NCBI GenBank assembly: GCA_902603555.1
Contig: CACKVD010000007.1
Coordinates: 1 to 55,045 of the forward strand
Reading direction: 5' to 3'
DNA length: 55,045 nt
From: an uncultured Pelagibacteraceae bacterium
Lineage (GTDB): Bacteria > Pseudomonadota > Alphaproteobacteria > Pelagibacterales > Pelagibacteraceae
The stretch's first letter is position 1, and every line of letters starts with the position of its first letter. This document shows positions 24,039-31,912 of this stretch, in pieces. The position numbers were made by a program, and so were the translations under genes. Under the pieces are notes generated by a model. It saw only the letters and a program-made list of their open reading frames with translations. It ran no database searches and had not been told where the DNA came from.

Positions 24039-25297
24039 TATTTAAGTCTTTTAATTTTAACACCAATTTTTTTTAATTTATTCTCAAAATTTTCTGCCCC
24101 GCGATCAAGGTGATATATACGATCAACTTGACTAACTCCTTCAGCTGTCATAGCAGCAAGTACCAGGGCTATGGATGCACGAAGATCAGAACTCATAAGG
24201 GGACAGGCTTTAAACAAAGTATTTCCCTCTATAAGAGCCTTATTATTTTTAATAGTAATTTTTGCACCAAGTCTTCTTAATTCAGCAACATGCATAAATC
24301 TGTTTTCAAAAATATTTTCGGTTATAGTACTTTTTCCATGAGCCTTACACATAAGAACCATTAATTGACTTTGTAAATCAGTTGCTATTCCTGGAAACTC
24401 TTTAGTTTTAATATTTTTGATACTTTTAATTTTTTTTGGCCCTTTAATAAAAATTTTATTATCCGTAGTTTTTATACTGGCCCCAATTTTTTTTAATAAA
24501 TTAAGTTCTGTAGAAATTATTTTAGGATTTACATTTTGTATTTCTAGGTCTCCTTTATTAAGACAAGCTGCAATACAAAAGGTGCCCGCCATTATTCTAT
24601 CAGCCATAACAGAATATTTTGTTTCTTTTAATGAATTTACACCAATTATATTACAAGTTCTCCCAGACCATCTTATCTTTGCACCAGCTAAATTTAAAAA
24701 ATTTGTAAGATCTTTTATTTCTGGTTCTATTGCACAATTTTTTAAAGTTGTTTTTCCTTTCGCCAAACTTGCTGCGATAATAGTATTTTCAGTAGCTCCT
24801 ACACTAATTTTAGGAAAATTTATTGTAGTGCCTTTAAGTTTCCCTTTTGATTTTGCTAGAATATATCCATCCTTTAAATGATAATTCATTCCTAATTTTT
24901 TTAATGCTTGCAAATGGTAATTCACAGGCCTAGCACCCAAATTACACCCCCCAGGTAACGAACATTTAGAATTGTAATACTTTGCAATCAAAGGTCCTAA
25001 AACTAAAAAAGATCCTCTCATTTTTTTTACAATTGAATAACTAGCAAAAGTTTTCATTTTTTTTTTATTAATAATTTCTACATTTCTCTTATCTTTCGAA
25101 AAAGTTACTTTTGACCCAAGAGATTGTAATAAAGTAATCATTGTGTTTATGTCCTTAACTTTTGGCAAATTTTTAATAATTACTGGTTTATCAAATAATA
25201 AGGTTGCTGCTAAAATTGGAAGTGATGAGTTTTTTGAAGGTTCCACTGAAACCTTACCCTTGATTTTACAAGGACCTTCAATCAAAAATTTATCCAT
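24038..25297 (-). CDS. murA: UDP-N-acetylglucosamine 1-carboxyvinyltransferase
   Basis: A 419-aa enolpyruvyl transferase for the first committed step of peptidoglycan synthesis. The catalytic cysteine is present in LPGGCNLGARPVNYHL near residue 115. Other family parts are VEPSKNSSLPILAATLL at the N-terminus, ATENTIIAASLAKG and SDLRASIALVLAA near the C-terminus. A Cys rather than Asp at the active site predicts fosfomycin sensitivity, as in most bacteria. It is 3 bp downstream of dcd. Confidence 0.96.
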   Translation of the reverse strand: MDKFLIEGPCKIKGKVSVEPSKNSSLPILAATLLFDKPVIIKNLPKVKDINTMITLLQSLGSKVTFSKDKRNVEIINKKKMKTFASYSIVKKMRGSFLVLGPLIAKYYNSKCSLPGGCNLGARPVNYHLQALKKLGMNYHLKDGYILAKSKGKLKGTTINFPKISVGATENTIIAASLAKGKTTLKNCAIEPEIKDLTNFLNLAGAKIRWSGRTCNIIGVNSLKETKYSVMADRIMAGTFCIAACLNKGDLEIQNVNPKIISTELNLLKKIGASIKTTDNKIFIKGPKKIKSIKNIKTKEFPGIATDLQSQLMVLMCKAHGKSTITENIFENRFMHVAELRRLGAKITIKNNKALIEGNTLFKACPLMSSDLRASIALVLAAMTAEGVSQVDRIYHLDRGAENFENKLKKIGVKIKRLK

Positions 25298-25300
25298 AAA

Positions 25301-25852
25301 CTATTTAAATTTAGCTAGAGTAATACCTGTTTGACCTTGATACTTTCCATTTCTGTCTGCGTAAGAAACTTCTGGTTGTTCACCTTGAAAAAATAGAATT
25401 TGAGCAGCTCCACTGTTTGCGTATAGTCTTATTTGATTACTTGTATGATTGGAAAATTCTAAAACAAGGTTTCCACTCCAGCCAGCCTCAAGGACAGTTG
25501 GTGGTGTTCCTAAACCACACCTGGCATAGGAAGATTTGGCTGTTACCAGGCCTGTCACATTTCTAGGCATTTTAAAATATTCTAGACTACTTGCTAATGC
25601 AAAAGAGTTTGGAGGTATAAGAATTGACTCCTCACCCTTTACAGTAATAAAATTATCCTCACTAAAGTTTTTTGGATCAGCGGTAGCACCTTTAATATTA
25701 GTAAATATTTTGAATTCAGAACCGCACCTCAAATCATATCCAAAAGAATTAAGTCCGTGACTTATACCTTTGGCAACACTTTCATTTACAAAAGGAGATA
25801 TCATTTCTTTTTCTACAGCTAATTGTTTGATTTGTTTATCGTTTAATATCAT
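25301..25852 (-). CDS. dcd: dCTP deaminase
   Basis: A 183-aa trimeric dUTPase-fold enzyme that deaminates dCTP to dUTP. Seen are KSSYARCGLGTPP, the catalytic-glutamate region VLEAGWSGNLVLEFSNHT and YANSGAAQILFF, plus a C-terminal GKYQGQTG tail that closes on the nucleotide. A bifunctional deaminase/dUTPase cannot be excluded from motifs alone. It overlaps the small upstream ORF by 17 bp. Confidence 0.94.
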   Translation of the reverse strand: MILNDKQIKQLAVEKEMISPFVNESVAKGISHGLNSFGYDLRCGSEFKIFTNIKGATADPKNFSEDNFITVKGEESILIPPNSFALASSLEYFKMPRNVTGLVTAKSSYARCGLGTPPTVLEAGWSGNLVLEFSNHTSNQIRLYANSGAAQILFFQGEQPEVSYADRNGKYQGQTGITLAKFK

Positions 25853-25946
25853 TTTTCTTTTTATTTTTTTTTTGAAATATTTTTCTTTTTTTTAAATTTT
25901 TCTTTAGCGCTAAACTTAAACGCTCATTTTTATCTTTGGTGATCAT
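25836..25946 (-). CDS. 36-aa basic small protein, translationally coupled
   Basis: An open frame from ATG at 25946 to TAA at 25836. It encodes 36 residues, over a third of them Lys or Arg, with the central block NERLSLALKKNLKKRK followed by a lysine/asparagine tail. The ATG overlaps the stop of the 66-aa gene upstream (ATGA), and its end overlaps the dcd start. The start geometry and the helix-like block argue for a real gene. The block resembles short basic proteins I have seen in alphaproteobacteria, but I cannot name a family. Confidence 0.5.
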   Translation of the reverse strand: MITKDKNERLSLALKKNLKKRKIFQKKNKKKNDIKR

Positions 25947-26143
25947 TCTTTGTTAGGATTTGTGAGAAAGTCTAGTGTTATTGGTTTAGAGGCATCCAAT
26001 GATTTTTTTTTTGGTTCTTCGTCTCTAACACCTTCTTTGGCCAGTCTTTTAGCTTTTTTTTCTGCTAATTTTTTTTCTCTTTTTGCCTGCTTCTCCATGA
26101 GCTTTGCGCTTTTTGTAGATTTATAATCGTAATGAATGCCCAT
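25943..26143 (-). CDS. 66-aa lysine-rich hypothetical protein
   Basis: A 66-residue protein starting MGIHYDYKSTKSAKLMEKQ, then a charged helix dominated by EKKLAEKKAKRLAKEG, and a less charged tail ending TLDFLTNPNKE. No catalytic motif is visible and I do not recognise the family. It heads a minus-strand group with a 36-aa ORF, dcd and murA. A basic helix suggests binding to nucleic acid or ribosomes, which is a guess. Confidence 0.6.
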   Translation of the reverse strand: MGIHYDYKSTKSAKLMEKQAKREKKLAEKKAKRLAKEGVRDEEPKKKSLDASKPITLDFLTNPNKE

Positions 26144-26198
26144 AAAAAATTCCTTAAGTAGATATAAATCATATTAATCAAAAAATTAAGGCAATAAT

Positions 26199-26228
26199 TT
26201 GAAAAAAATGCTTTATTAACAGTAAAAT
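26199..26228 (+). promoter_or_regulatory. Putative sigma70 promoter of tRNA-Thr
   Basis: TTGAAA (26199-26204) and TAAAAT (26223-26228) with an 18-bp spacer, ending 16 bp before the tRNA 5' end. The match is fair, in AT-rich DNA where chance hits are common. Confidence 0.4.
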
Positions 26229-26244
26229 ACAATTTTAGATATTT

Positions 26245-26318
26245 GCTTCTGTAGTTAAATGGCATAACAAGTCCTTGGTAAGGACTAGTTCCCTGGTCAG
26301 TACAGGGTGGAAGCACCA
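26245..26318 (+). tRNA. tRNA-Thr (GGU) with atypical T-loop
   Basis: A complete cloverleaf of 71 nt plus encoded CCA. Acceptor GCTTCTG/TGGAAGC has two G-U pairs, the D-arm is GTTA/TAAC with GG in the loop, and the anticodon stem is AGTCC/GGACT with loop TTGGTAA (anticodon GGT). The T-stem is CCCTG/CAGGG. The T-loop reads GTCAGTA, so T54 and A58, which form a near-universal pair, are both G. Threonine identity features (G1-C72, C2-G71, anticodon G35-U36) are intact. Its CCA ends one base before the stop codon of the convergent VTT gene. Confidence 0.85.
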
Positions 26319-27041
26319 CTAGCTTTTATAAAAAAATTTTCTAAGAAAAATTGTTATTAAAACTAAACATAAAAAAAATAAAATTGGAATATAAATTTCT
26401 GATGAAAAAATTATATCCTGAATACCTGGAACTTCTGAGTTTTGATCAATAACTTTTTCTAATCCACTTCCAATAGAAACTGCTAAAAATATTTGAGGGA
26501 TAATACCTATAAATGATGCAAAGAAAAAATTACTTATTCTAACATTAAAAATTGTTGGCAAAAGACAACTTAATTGCCAAGGAATTCCACCTATAAAACG
26601 GTATATTAATAAATAAATAAATTCTGAATTTTTAAATTTGGTTTCAAGATTTTTAAATCTATCTAAGAATTTTTCCCTTATCAAATCTTTTAAAAAATAA
26701 TTACCAAAAATATATAAAAAAGTTGCACCTATACTTAAACCTAAAACAACCACAATTGTGCCTATCCATTTTCCAAGAATGAAACCACCTATAAATGCAA
26801 TAGGAGATCCGAATCCTAAAAAAGGAAATACCCACAATATTGTTAAAATCAAAAAAATTATAGATACTAAAAATAAATTAGAGTTTTTAAGTTGAATAAA
26901 ATATGATCTGTTTTCTCTTATAAAATCATAAGATGTGATTTCTTGAAGACTAAATTTTGAAAAAAATAAAAATAAAAATACAGACAATATAATTAGGTAA
27001 GATAATCCTACAAATAATTTAATTTTTTTAGTTTTTTCCAT
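26319..27041 (-). CDS. VTT-domain (TVP38/TMEM64/DedA-like) membrane protein
   Basis: A 240-aa protein with five or six membrane segments. The VTT core is visible: PFLGFGSPIAFIGGFILG, then SIGATFLYIFGNYF, and RFIGGIPWQLSCLLPTIFNV, followed by SFIGIIPQIFLAVSIGSGLE. This superfamily includes lipid scramblases and DedA proteins in the cytoplasmic membrane. The precise substrate is unknown. It is on its own on the minus strand, abutting tRNA-Thr at its 3' end. Confidence 0.82.
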   Translation of the reverse strand: MEKTKKIKLFVGLSYLIILSVFLFLFFSKFSLQEITSYDFIRENRSYFIQLKNSNLFLVSIIFLILTILWVFPFLGFGSPIAFIGGFILGKWIGTIVVVLGLSIGATFLYIFGNYFLKDLIREKFLDRFKNLETKFKNSEFIYLLIYRFIGGIPWQLSCLLPTIFNVRISNFFFASFIGIIPQIFLAVSIGSGLEKVIDQNSEVPGIQDIIFSSEIYIPILFFLCLVLITIFLRKFFYKS

Positions 27042-27072
27042 TATTACTTATCGTATTTATAAAATCTTCTAT

Positions 27073-27101
27073 TTGCTATTTATATATTTAATTACTATAA
27101 A
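27073..27101 (+). promoter_or_regulatory. Putative sigma70 promoter of rpmH-rnpA-yidD-yidC
   Basis: TTGCTA (27073-27078) and TATAAA (27096-27101) with an ideal 17-bp spacer, 31 bp before the rpmH ATG. It is one of the better promoter matches in the window. Confidence 0.5.
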
Positions 27102-27132
27102 GAGCCAAATTTAAAAAATATTACTCACATTT

Positions 27133-27273
27133 ATGAAAAGAACTTACCAACCATCTAAAATTAAAAGAGCTAGAAAACATGGTTTTAGATCAAAAATGAA
27201 GACTAAAGGTGGAAAAAAACTTTTAGCGAGAAGACGAGCAAGGGGAAGAAAATCCTTAACTGTTTCTGGTTAA
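27133..27273 (+). CDS. rpmH: 50S ribosomal protein bL34
   Basis: A 46-aa basic protein: [18 protein letters not shown] at the start and [17 protein letters not shown] at the end are bL34 through and through. It begins the conserved rpmH-rnpA-yidD-yidC cluster, 3 bp before rnpA. A plausible sigma70 promoter lies just upstream. Confidence 0.97.
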   Translation: MKRTYQPSKIKRARKHGFRSKMKTKGGKKLLARRRARGRKSLTVSG

Positions 27274-27276
27274 TAA

Positions 27277-27618
27277 ATGAAAAGCAAAATACTTGCTCTT
27301 TCCAAAAACGAAGAATTTAAAAATTTACTTAAAATGAAAAAAACATCTAATAAATATGTTACAATTTTTTTTGGTTTTTTAAAAAATAAAGATAATAAAA
27401 AATTAAATATCAGTTTTGTCACAAAAAAAAAAATTGGTAATGCTGTCAATAGGAATAAAATCAAAAGACGCCTTAGAAATATTCTTAATGATGCTGTTAA
27501 AGAAATATCGATAAAACTTAATTATTCGTATCTTGTTATTGCTAAGCCAACCATGTTAAATAACGAGTTTAAAAATATAAAAAAAACATTGTTTCAAGAA
27601 TTTGAAAAAATTAAATAA
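27277..27618 (+). CDS. rnpA: Ribonuclease P protein component
   Basis: A 113-aa basic protein with the family RNR signature [15 protein letters not shown] near residue 59. It helps the RNase P RNA cut tRNA 5' leaders. That activity matters here, because three tRNAs of this window sit 1-5 bp from coding sequences. The stop overlaps the yidD ATG (TAATG). Confidence 0.95.
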   Translation: MKSKILALSKNEEFKNLLKMKKTSNKYVTIFFGFLKNKDNKKLNISFVTKKKIGNAVNRNKIKRRLRNILNDAVKEISIKLNYSYLVIAKPTMLNNEFKNIKKTLFQEFEKIK

Positions 27619-27857
27619 TGAATATTCTAACTTACATTCTTATTAAATTAATTAAATGTTATAAATTTTTAATAAGCCCTTTGCTTGGTCAGTCCTGCAG
27701 ATATTTGCCTACTTGCTCAGACTACAGTATTGAAGCACTCAAAACGTATGGTTTTTTTAAAGGTCTTTTTTTAAGTGTTAAAAGAATTTCATCTTGTCAC
27801 CCTTGGGGACAAGGTGGTTTTGATCCAGTAAAAAAAGAAATGAAGGTTAAAAAATAA
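27618..27857 (+). CDS. yidD: Membrane protein insertion efficiency factor YidD
   Basis: A 79-aa protein with the family's invariant cysteine-rich core: [31 protein letters not shown] and [13 protein letters not shown]. YidD lies at the inner membrane and aids YidC-dependent insertion. It is coupled to rnpA and yidC by overlapping stop-start codons. Confidence 0.96.
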   Translation: MNILTYILIKLIKCYKFLISPLLGQSCRYLPTCSDYSIEALKTYGFFKGLFLSVKRISSCHPWGQGGFDPVKKEMKVKK

Positions 27858-29536
27858 TGGATTCAAAAAATGTCATAGCAGCTATTGCTTTATCTTCAGC
27901 AGTGATTGTTTTGTATTCGTTATTTTTTATTCCAGAACAACCAAAAAAATCTCAAAATTTAGATGAAAAAAAAATTGAACAAAATACTGATACTCCAAGT
28001 TTAGACCAAAAAGAAACTTTAATTCAAATATCCAGAGAGGATGCTTTAAATGAGAACGAAAGAGTTAAATTTGAAAATGAAAGTATTATTGGATCAATAT
28101 CCCTTAAAGGTGCCTCAATTGATGACTTAACTTTTAAAGATTATAATACTGAACTTGAAAGTAATGAAAAAATTATACTCTTAGCTCCAAGAAATATTGA
28201 AGATGGTTATTTAATTGAAAGTGGTTTTGTTACTTCAGATAAAAATGTTGATATTCCTGATGCTAAAACAATTTGGTCTTTAAAAGGAAACAATAAATTA
28301 ACTGATAAATCTCCAATTAAATTATCCTGGACTAACAAACAAGGCTTAACATTTGAAAAGGAAATTTCATTAGATGATAAATTCTTATTCACTATCAAAC
28401 AAAAAGTAATAAATTCTACAAATAACAAGTATGATTTTTATTCTTATGGTCAAATTATAAGAAACAAAATTCCAGAGGATTTATTAAATTTTTTTATTCT
28501 TCATGAAGGTCCAATTGCAACCCTGGATGATGAGCTAATAGAAGAGGATTATGATGATATTCAAGAAAAAAAGTTTTCAAAAACTTCTCAAAAAGGTTGG
28601 CTTGGAATCTCGGATAAATTTTGGATAACATCATTAATTCCACCTAAAGGAAAAGAGTTTAAAACTACATTTGATTATAAGAAAAAATTTAGAGCAAATT
28701 TTGTTGCTACAGATCCTATAGAATTAAAAGAAAATGGAACTATTGAAGAAGAACTACAGGTTATAGTTGCTGCTAAAAGAGTAGATATAATTGATGGTTA
28801 TGCAGAAACTCTCAAAATTGATAAATTTGATTTAGTAATCGATTGGGGTTTTTTGTATTTTATAACTAAACCTCTTTTCTTTGGAATTGATTATTTTTTC
28901 AAATTATTAGGTAATTATGGGTTAGCAATTATTGCTATTACAATTTGCATTCGATTAGCTTTTTTTCCATTAGCTAACTTTTCTTTCAGAAGTATGGCTA
29001 AGATGAAAGCACTTCAGCCTGAAATGGTTAGACTAAAAGAACTTCATAAAGATGATAAAATGAAACTGCAGCAGGAAATGATGGCTTTATATAAAAAAGA
29101 AAAAGTTAATCCAATGTCAGGATGTTTACCAATTTTAGTGCAGATACCAGTATTTTTTGCTTTGTATAAAGTTTTATTCGTTACAATTGAAATGCGTCAC
29201 ATGCCCTTCTATGGATGGATACATGACTTAAGTGAGCGAGATCCAACAAGTATATTCAATTTGTTTGGACTATTACCTTATGATGTTCCTTCATTCCTAG
29301 TTATAGGAGCGTGGCCAGTAGCAATGGGAGTTTCGATGTGGATACAACAAAAACTTAATCCTGCACCTACAGATGCAATACAGGCAAAGATATTTATGTT
29401 TTTTCCTCTTTTTCTAACTGTAATACTTGCACCTTTCCCAAGCGGGCTAGTTATTTACTGGACGGTAAATAATATTTTAACTATGGCTCAACAAGTGTTC
29501 ATTATGAAAAGAACAACTGTTAAGACTGTCACTTAA
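27857..29536 (+). CDS. yidC: Membrane protein insertase YidC/Oxa1
   Basis: A 559-aa insertase. It has an N-terminal membrane anchor (about residues 5-23), a large periplasmic domain to about 340, and the conserved Oxa1 core of five helices. Core marks are IRLAFFPLANFSFRSMAKM, a GCLPILVQIPVFFALYKVLF segment and a C-terminal WTVNNILTMAQQ. The length is normal for a Gram-negative. engB, which often follows yidC, is absent, and argB comes 29 bp later. Confidence 0.96.
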   Translation: MDSKNVIAAIALSSAVIVLYSLFFIPEQPKKSQNLDEKKIEQNTDTPSLDQKETLIQISREDALNENERVKFENESIIGSISLKGASIDDLTFKDYNTELESNEKIILLAPRNIEDGYLIESGFVTSDKNVDIPDAKTIWSLKGNNKLTDKSPIKLSWTNKQGLTFEKEISLDDKFLFTIKQKVINSTNNKYDFYSYGQIIRNKIPEDLLNFFILHEGPIATLDDELIEEDYDDIQEKKFSKTSQKGWLGISDKFWITSLIPPKGKEFKTTFDYKKKFRANFVATDPIELKENGTIEEELQVIVAAKRVDIIDGYAETLKIDKFDLVIDWGFLYFITKPLFFGIDYFFKLLGNYGLAIIAITICIRLAFFPLANFSFRSMAKMKALQPEMVRLKELHKDDKMKLQQEMMALYKKEKVNPMSGCLPILVQIPVFFALYKVLFVTIEMRHMPFYGWIHDLSERDPTSIFNLFGLLPYDVPSFLVIGAWPVAMGVSMWIQQKLNPAPTDAIQAKIFMFFPLFLTVILAPFPSGLVIYWTVNNILTMAQQVFIMKRTTVKTVT

Positions 29537-29565
29537 AAAATTGATTATCATACGACAATAAATAA

Positions 29566-30414
29566 ATGGATTTAGAAAAAATACTTCCCAAAGACGGACC
29601 ACCAATAGATGAGGTTTCAAAATACATAGAAAAATATAAAAATGATCTCATAGTAATAAAATATGGAGGAAATGTTTTTATAGACAGAAAAATCTTTGAT
29701 AATTTTATAACAGATATAAACATACTAAATAAATTGGGTATTTCTTTTACAGTTGTTCATGGAGGTGGTCCTAGAATAAAAAGAGAACTAGATAAATCAA
29801 ATATTCAATCAAAATTTATCAGAGGTTTAAGGGTGACTGATGAAAAAATTATAGACATCGTTGAATCAGTTTTAATTGATTTTAATAATGATATTGTTGA
29901 GTCTTTGAAAAAGTTTGGAACTGATGCTGTCTCAATCCATACAAAAAAAAATAATATCATTAAAGTAATTCCAGAGGCTAAAGAGCTTGGATTTGTAGGT
30001 ATTCCTAGTAAAATTGATAACAATCTAATTGAGAATATTCTTAATAAAAATCAAGTCCCAATTATTTCACCATTAGGTTTAGGAAATGACAATCATCCAT
30101 ATAATATCAATGGAGATACAGCCGCAGGTGCAATTGCGAAGTCATTAAAATCTAGAAGATTGCTATTAATGACTAACGTCGAAGGAGTTTTAGATAAAAA
30201 CAAAAAACTAATTGATGAAATCTTTTCATTGGAAATTTTGAAAATGATTGAGGATAATACAATTACCGAAGGTATGATACCTAAAATTAATACTTGTTTG
30301 GATGCTGTGAATAATGGAGTAACAGCAGTTGGAATAATTGATGGTAGAAAACAACACTCAATATTATTTGAAATTTTTTCTGACAAGGGCTCTGGAACTT
30401 TGATTAGAAAATGA
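29566..30414 (+). CDS. argB: Acetylglutamate kinase
   Basis: A 282-aa amino acid kinase for the second step of arginine synthesis. Seen are VIKYGGNVF near residue 28, VVHGGGPRIKREL, FIRGLRVTD, NINGDTAAGAIAKSL near 180 and EGMIPKINTCLDAV near 240. The family usually has YGG(H/N/S)A and the remaining positions fit. It overlaps the HAD gene by 4 bp (ATGA). Confidence 0.95.
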   Translation: MDLEKILPKDGPPIDEVSKYIEKYKNDLIVIKYGGNVFIDRKIFDNFITDINILNKLGISFTVVHGGGPRIKRELDKSNIQSKFIRGLRVTDEKIIDIVESVLIDFNNDIVESLKKFGTDAVSIHTKKNNIIKVIPEAKELGFVGIPSKIDNNLIENILNKNQVPIISPLGLGNDNHPYNINGDTAAGAIAKSLKSRRLLLMTNVEGVLDKNKKLIDEIFSLEILKMIEDNTITEGMIPKINTCLDAVNNGVTAVGIIDGRKQHSILFEIFSDKGSGTLIRK

Positions 30415-31103
30415 AAAATTTTAAAGAAATGAAATATCTTTTGTTGGATCTTGATGGAGTTTGTTATGGTAAACACAATAACTACTCTTTAGAGAAAGTG
30501 TTTGGCCAAGTATCGCAAAGAATGACAATGTTCATATCTGAGAGACTGAAAATAGATATGGAAGAAGCAAAAAAATTACAGACCGATTATTTTTATAAAT
30601 ACAATACTAGTTTAAACGGTTTAATGATACATCATGATATACCCCCAGAAGAATTCCTAAGATATGTCCACACAATAGATCTTTCATTTATGAAAGAGGA
30701 CAAGATTATGAGGAACGAACTTGAAAAATTAGATATGGAAAAATTTATTTTTACAAATGGGAGCGCCGAACATGCTAAAAATATTTTAACACATCTAGGA
30801 GTATATGATCTATTTGGAAGAGATAAAGTTTTTGATATTAAAGATGCTGGGTATGTGCCAAAACCCGAGGCTAAAACTTTTGATTTAATGGTTGAAAAAT
30901 TTGGATTAAATCCTAAAGAAACAATTTATATAGAAGATATCGCAAAAAACCTTAGTATTGGTTATGAAAGGGGATGTGCAACTGTTTGGTTAATTAATGA
31001 TGAACATTTTGGTAAGATAGATTCTGATAAAGATTATATTTCTCATAAAATTGAAAATCTGTCTTTATTTCTTAAGGAAATAAGGTTATTAAAAAGTCAA
31101 TAA
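30411..31103 (+). CDS. HAD-family pyrimidine 5'-nucleotidase-like hydrolase
   Basis: A 230-aa HAD hydrolase. Motif I is LLLDLDGVCYG (nucleophile Asp in DLDG), motif II FIFTNGSAEHA, the motif III lysine is in VPKPEAK, and motif IV is YIEDIAKN. The cap region (QRMTMFISERL, then YNTSLNGLMIHHDI) matches the YjjG/SDT1-like pyrimidine 5'-nucleotidases common next to argB and dapD in alphaproteobacteria. The physiological substrate is inferred. Confidence 0.82.
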   Translation: MKNFKEMKYLLLDLDGVCYGKHNNYSLEKVFGQVSQRMTMFISERLKIDMEEAKKLQTDYFYKYNTSLNGLMIHHDIPPEEFLRYVHTIDLSFMKEDKIMRNELEKLDMEKFIFTNGSAEHAKNILTHLGVYDLFGRDKVFDIKDAGYVPKPEAKTFDLMVEKFGLNPKETIYIEDIAKNLSIGYERGCATVWLINDEHFGKIDSDKDYISHKIENLSLFLKEIRLLKSQ

Positions 31104-31106
31104 ATT

Positions 31107-31910
31107 ATGTCTATAGAAAAAATTATAAATCATGCTTGGGAGAATAAAGATCAAGTAAATCCAAATTCGGATCAGTCTTTAAAGGATGCAATCAATCAAG
31201 TAATAAATGACTTGGATAGTGGTAAATCAAGGGTTGCTGAAAAAATAAATGGAGAATGGGTAACTCATCAACACCTAAAGAAAGCAATTATGCTAAGTTT
31301 TAGAGTTTATGAAAATGATATTCTTTCAGGGCCTTATTCCACATGGCGAGACCGGCAAAATTTATTAAAAGGTAAAACTGCTGGATGGACAAAAGAGGAA
31401 TTTGAAAAAGCGGGTTTTAGGATGGTTCCAAACTCGCCTGTTAGAAAAGGATCGTTCGTAGGAAAAGATGCTGTTCTTATGCCATGTTACGTAAACATTG
31501 GTGCATACATTGGGGCAAAAACTATGATGGATACTTTTAGTCGTGCAGGTAGTTGTTGCCAGATAGGGGAAAATTGTCATATATCTGCTGGATCAGGAAT
31601 AGGAGGCGTATTGGAACCTGCTCAAGCACTACCAACTATTATTGAAGATAATGTTTTTGTTGGAGCTATGTCTGAAGTTGTTGAGGGAATTATAGTTGAA
31701 GAAGGAAGCGTTCTTTCTATGGGATGCTACATCGGGCAAAGTACCAAAATTATAAACAGATCAAACGGTGAGATTACAAAAGGTCGAATACCACCTTACT
31801 CAGTTGTAGTACCTGGCACACACAAAGATCTTTATGCTGTTCATATAATAAAAACTGTCGACTCAAAAACTAGATCAAAGACATCAATTAATGATCTTTT
31901 AAGAGATTAA
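31107..31910 (+). CDS. dapD: Tetrahydrodipicolinate N-succinyltransferase
   Basis: A 267-aa trimeric left-handed beta-helix acyltransferase for lysine and meso-diaminopimelate synthesis. Hexapeptide turns are clear: VLMPCYVNIGAYIG, CQIGENCHISAGSGIGGVLE, IIEDNVFVGAMSEVVEG and SVLSMGCYIGQSTKI. dapE, the deacylase two steps later, follows by 2 bp. Confidence 0.95.
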   Translation: MSIEKIINHAWENKDQVNPNSDQSLKDAINQVINDLDSGKSRVAEKINGEWVTHQHLKKAIMLSFRVYENDILSGPYSTWRDRQNLLKGKTAGWTKEEFEKAGFRMVPNSPVRKGSFVGKDAVLMPCYVNIGAYIGAKTMMDTFSRAGSCCQIGENCHISAGSGIGGVLEPAQALPTIIEDNVFVGAMSEVVEGIIVEEGSVLSMGCYIGQSTKIINRSNGEITKGRIPPYSVVVPGTHKDLYAVHIIKTVDSKTRSKTSINDLLRD

Positions 31911-31912
31911 AT

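Noticed and set aside
24417..24881. 154-aa open frame on the plus strand inside murA
   Set aside because: It is antisense to a clear murA with intact motifs. Long antisense frames are expected where the coding strand avoids certain codons.
27042..27132. Origin of replication near rpmH
   Set aside because: rpmH-rnpA lies near oriC in many bacteria, but there is no dnaA and no cluster of DnaA boxes here.
30093..30476. 127-aa open frame on the minus strand opposite argB
   Set aside because: It is a shadow of argB and the HAD gene, with hydrophobic low-complexity composition and no motif.
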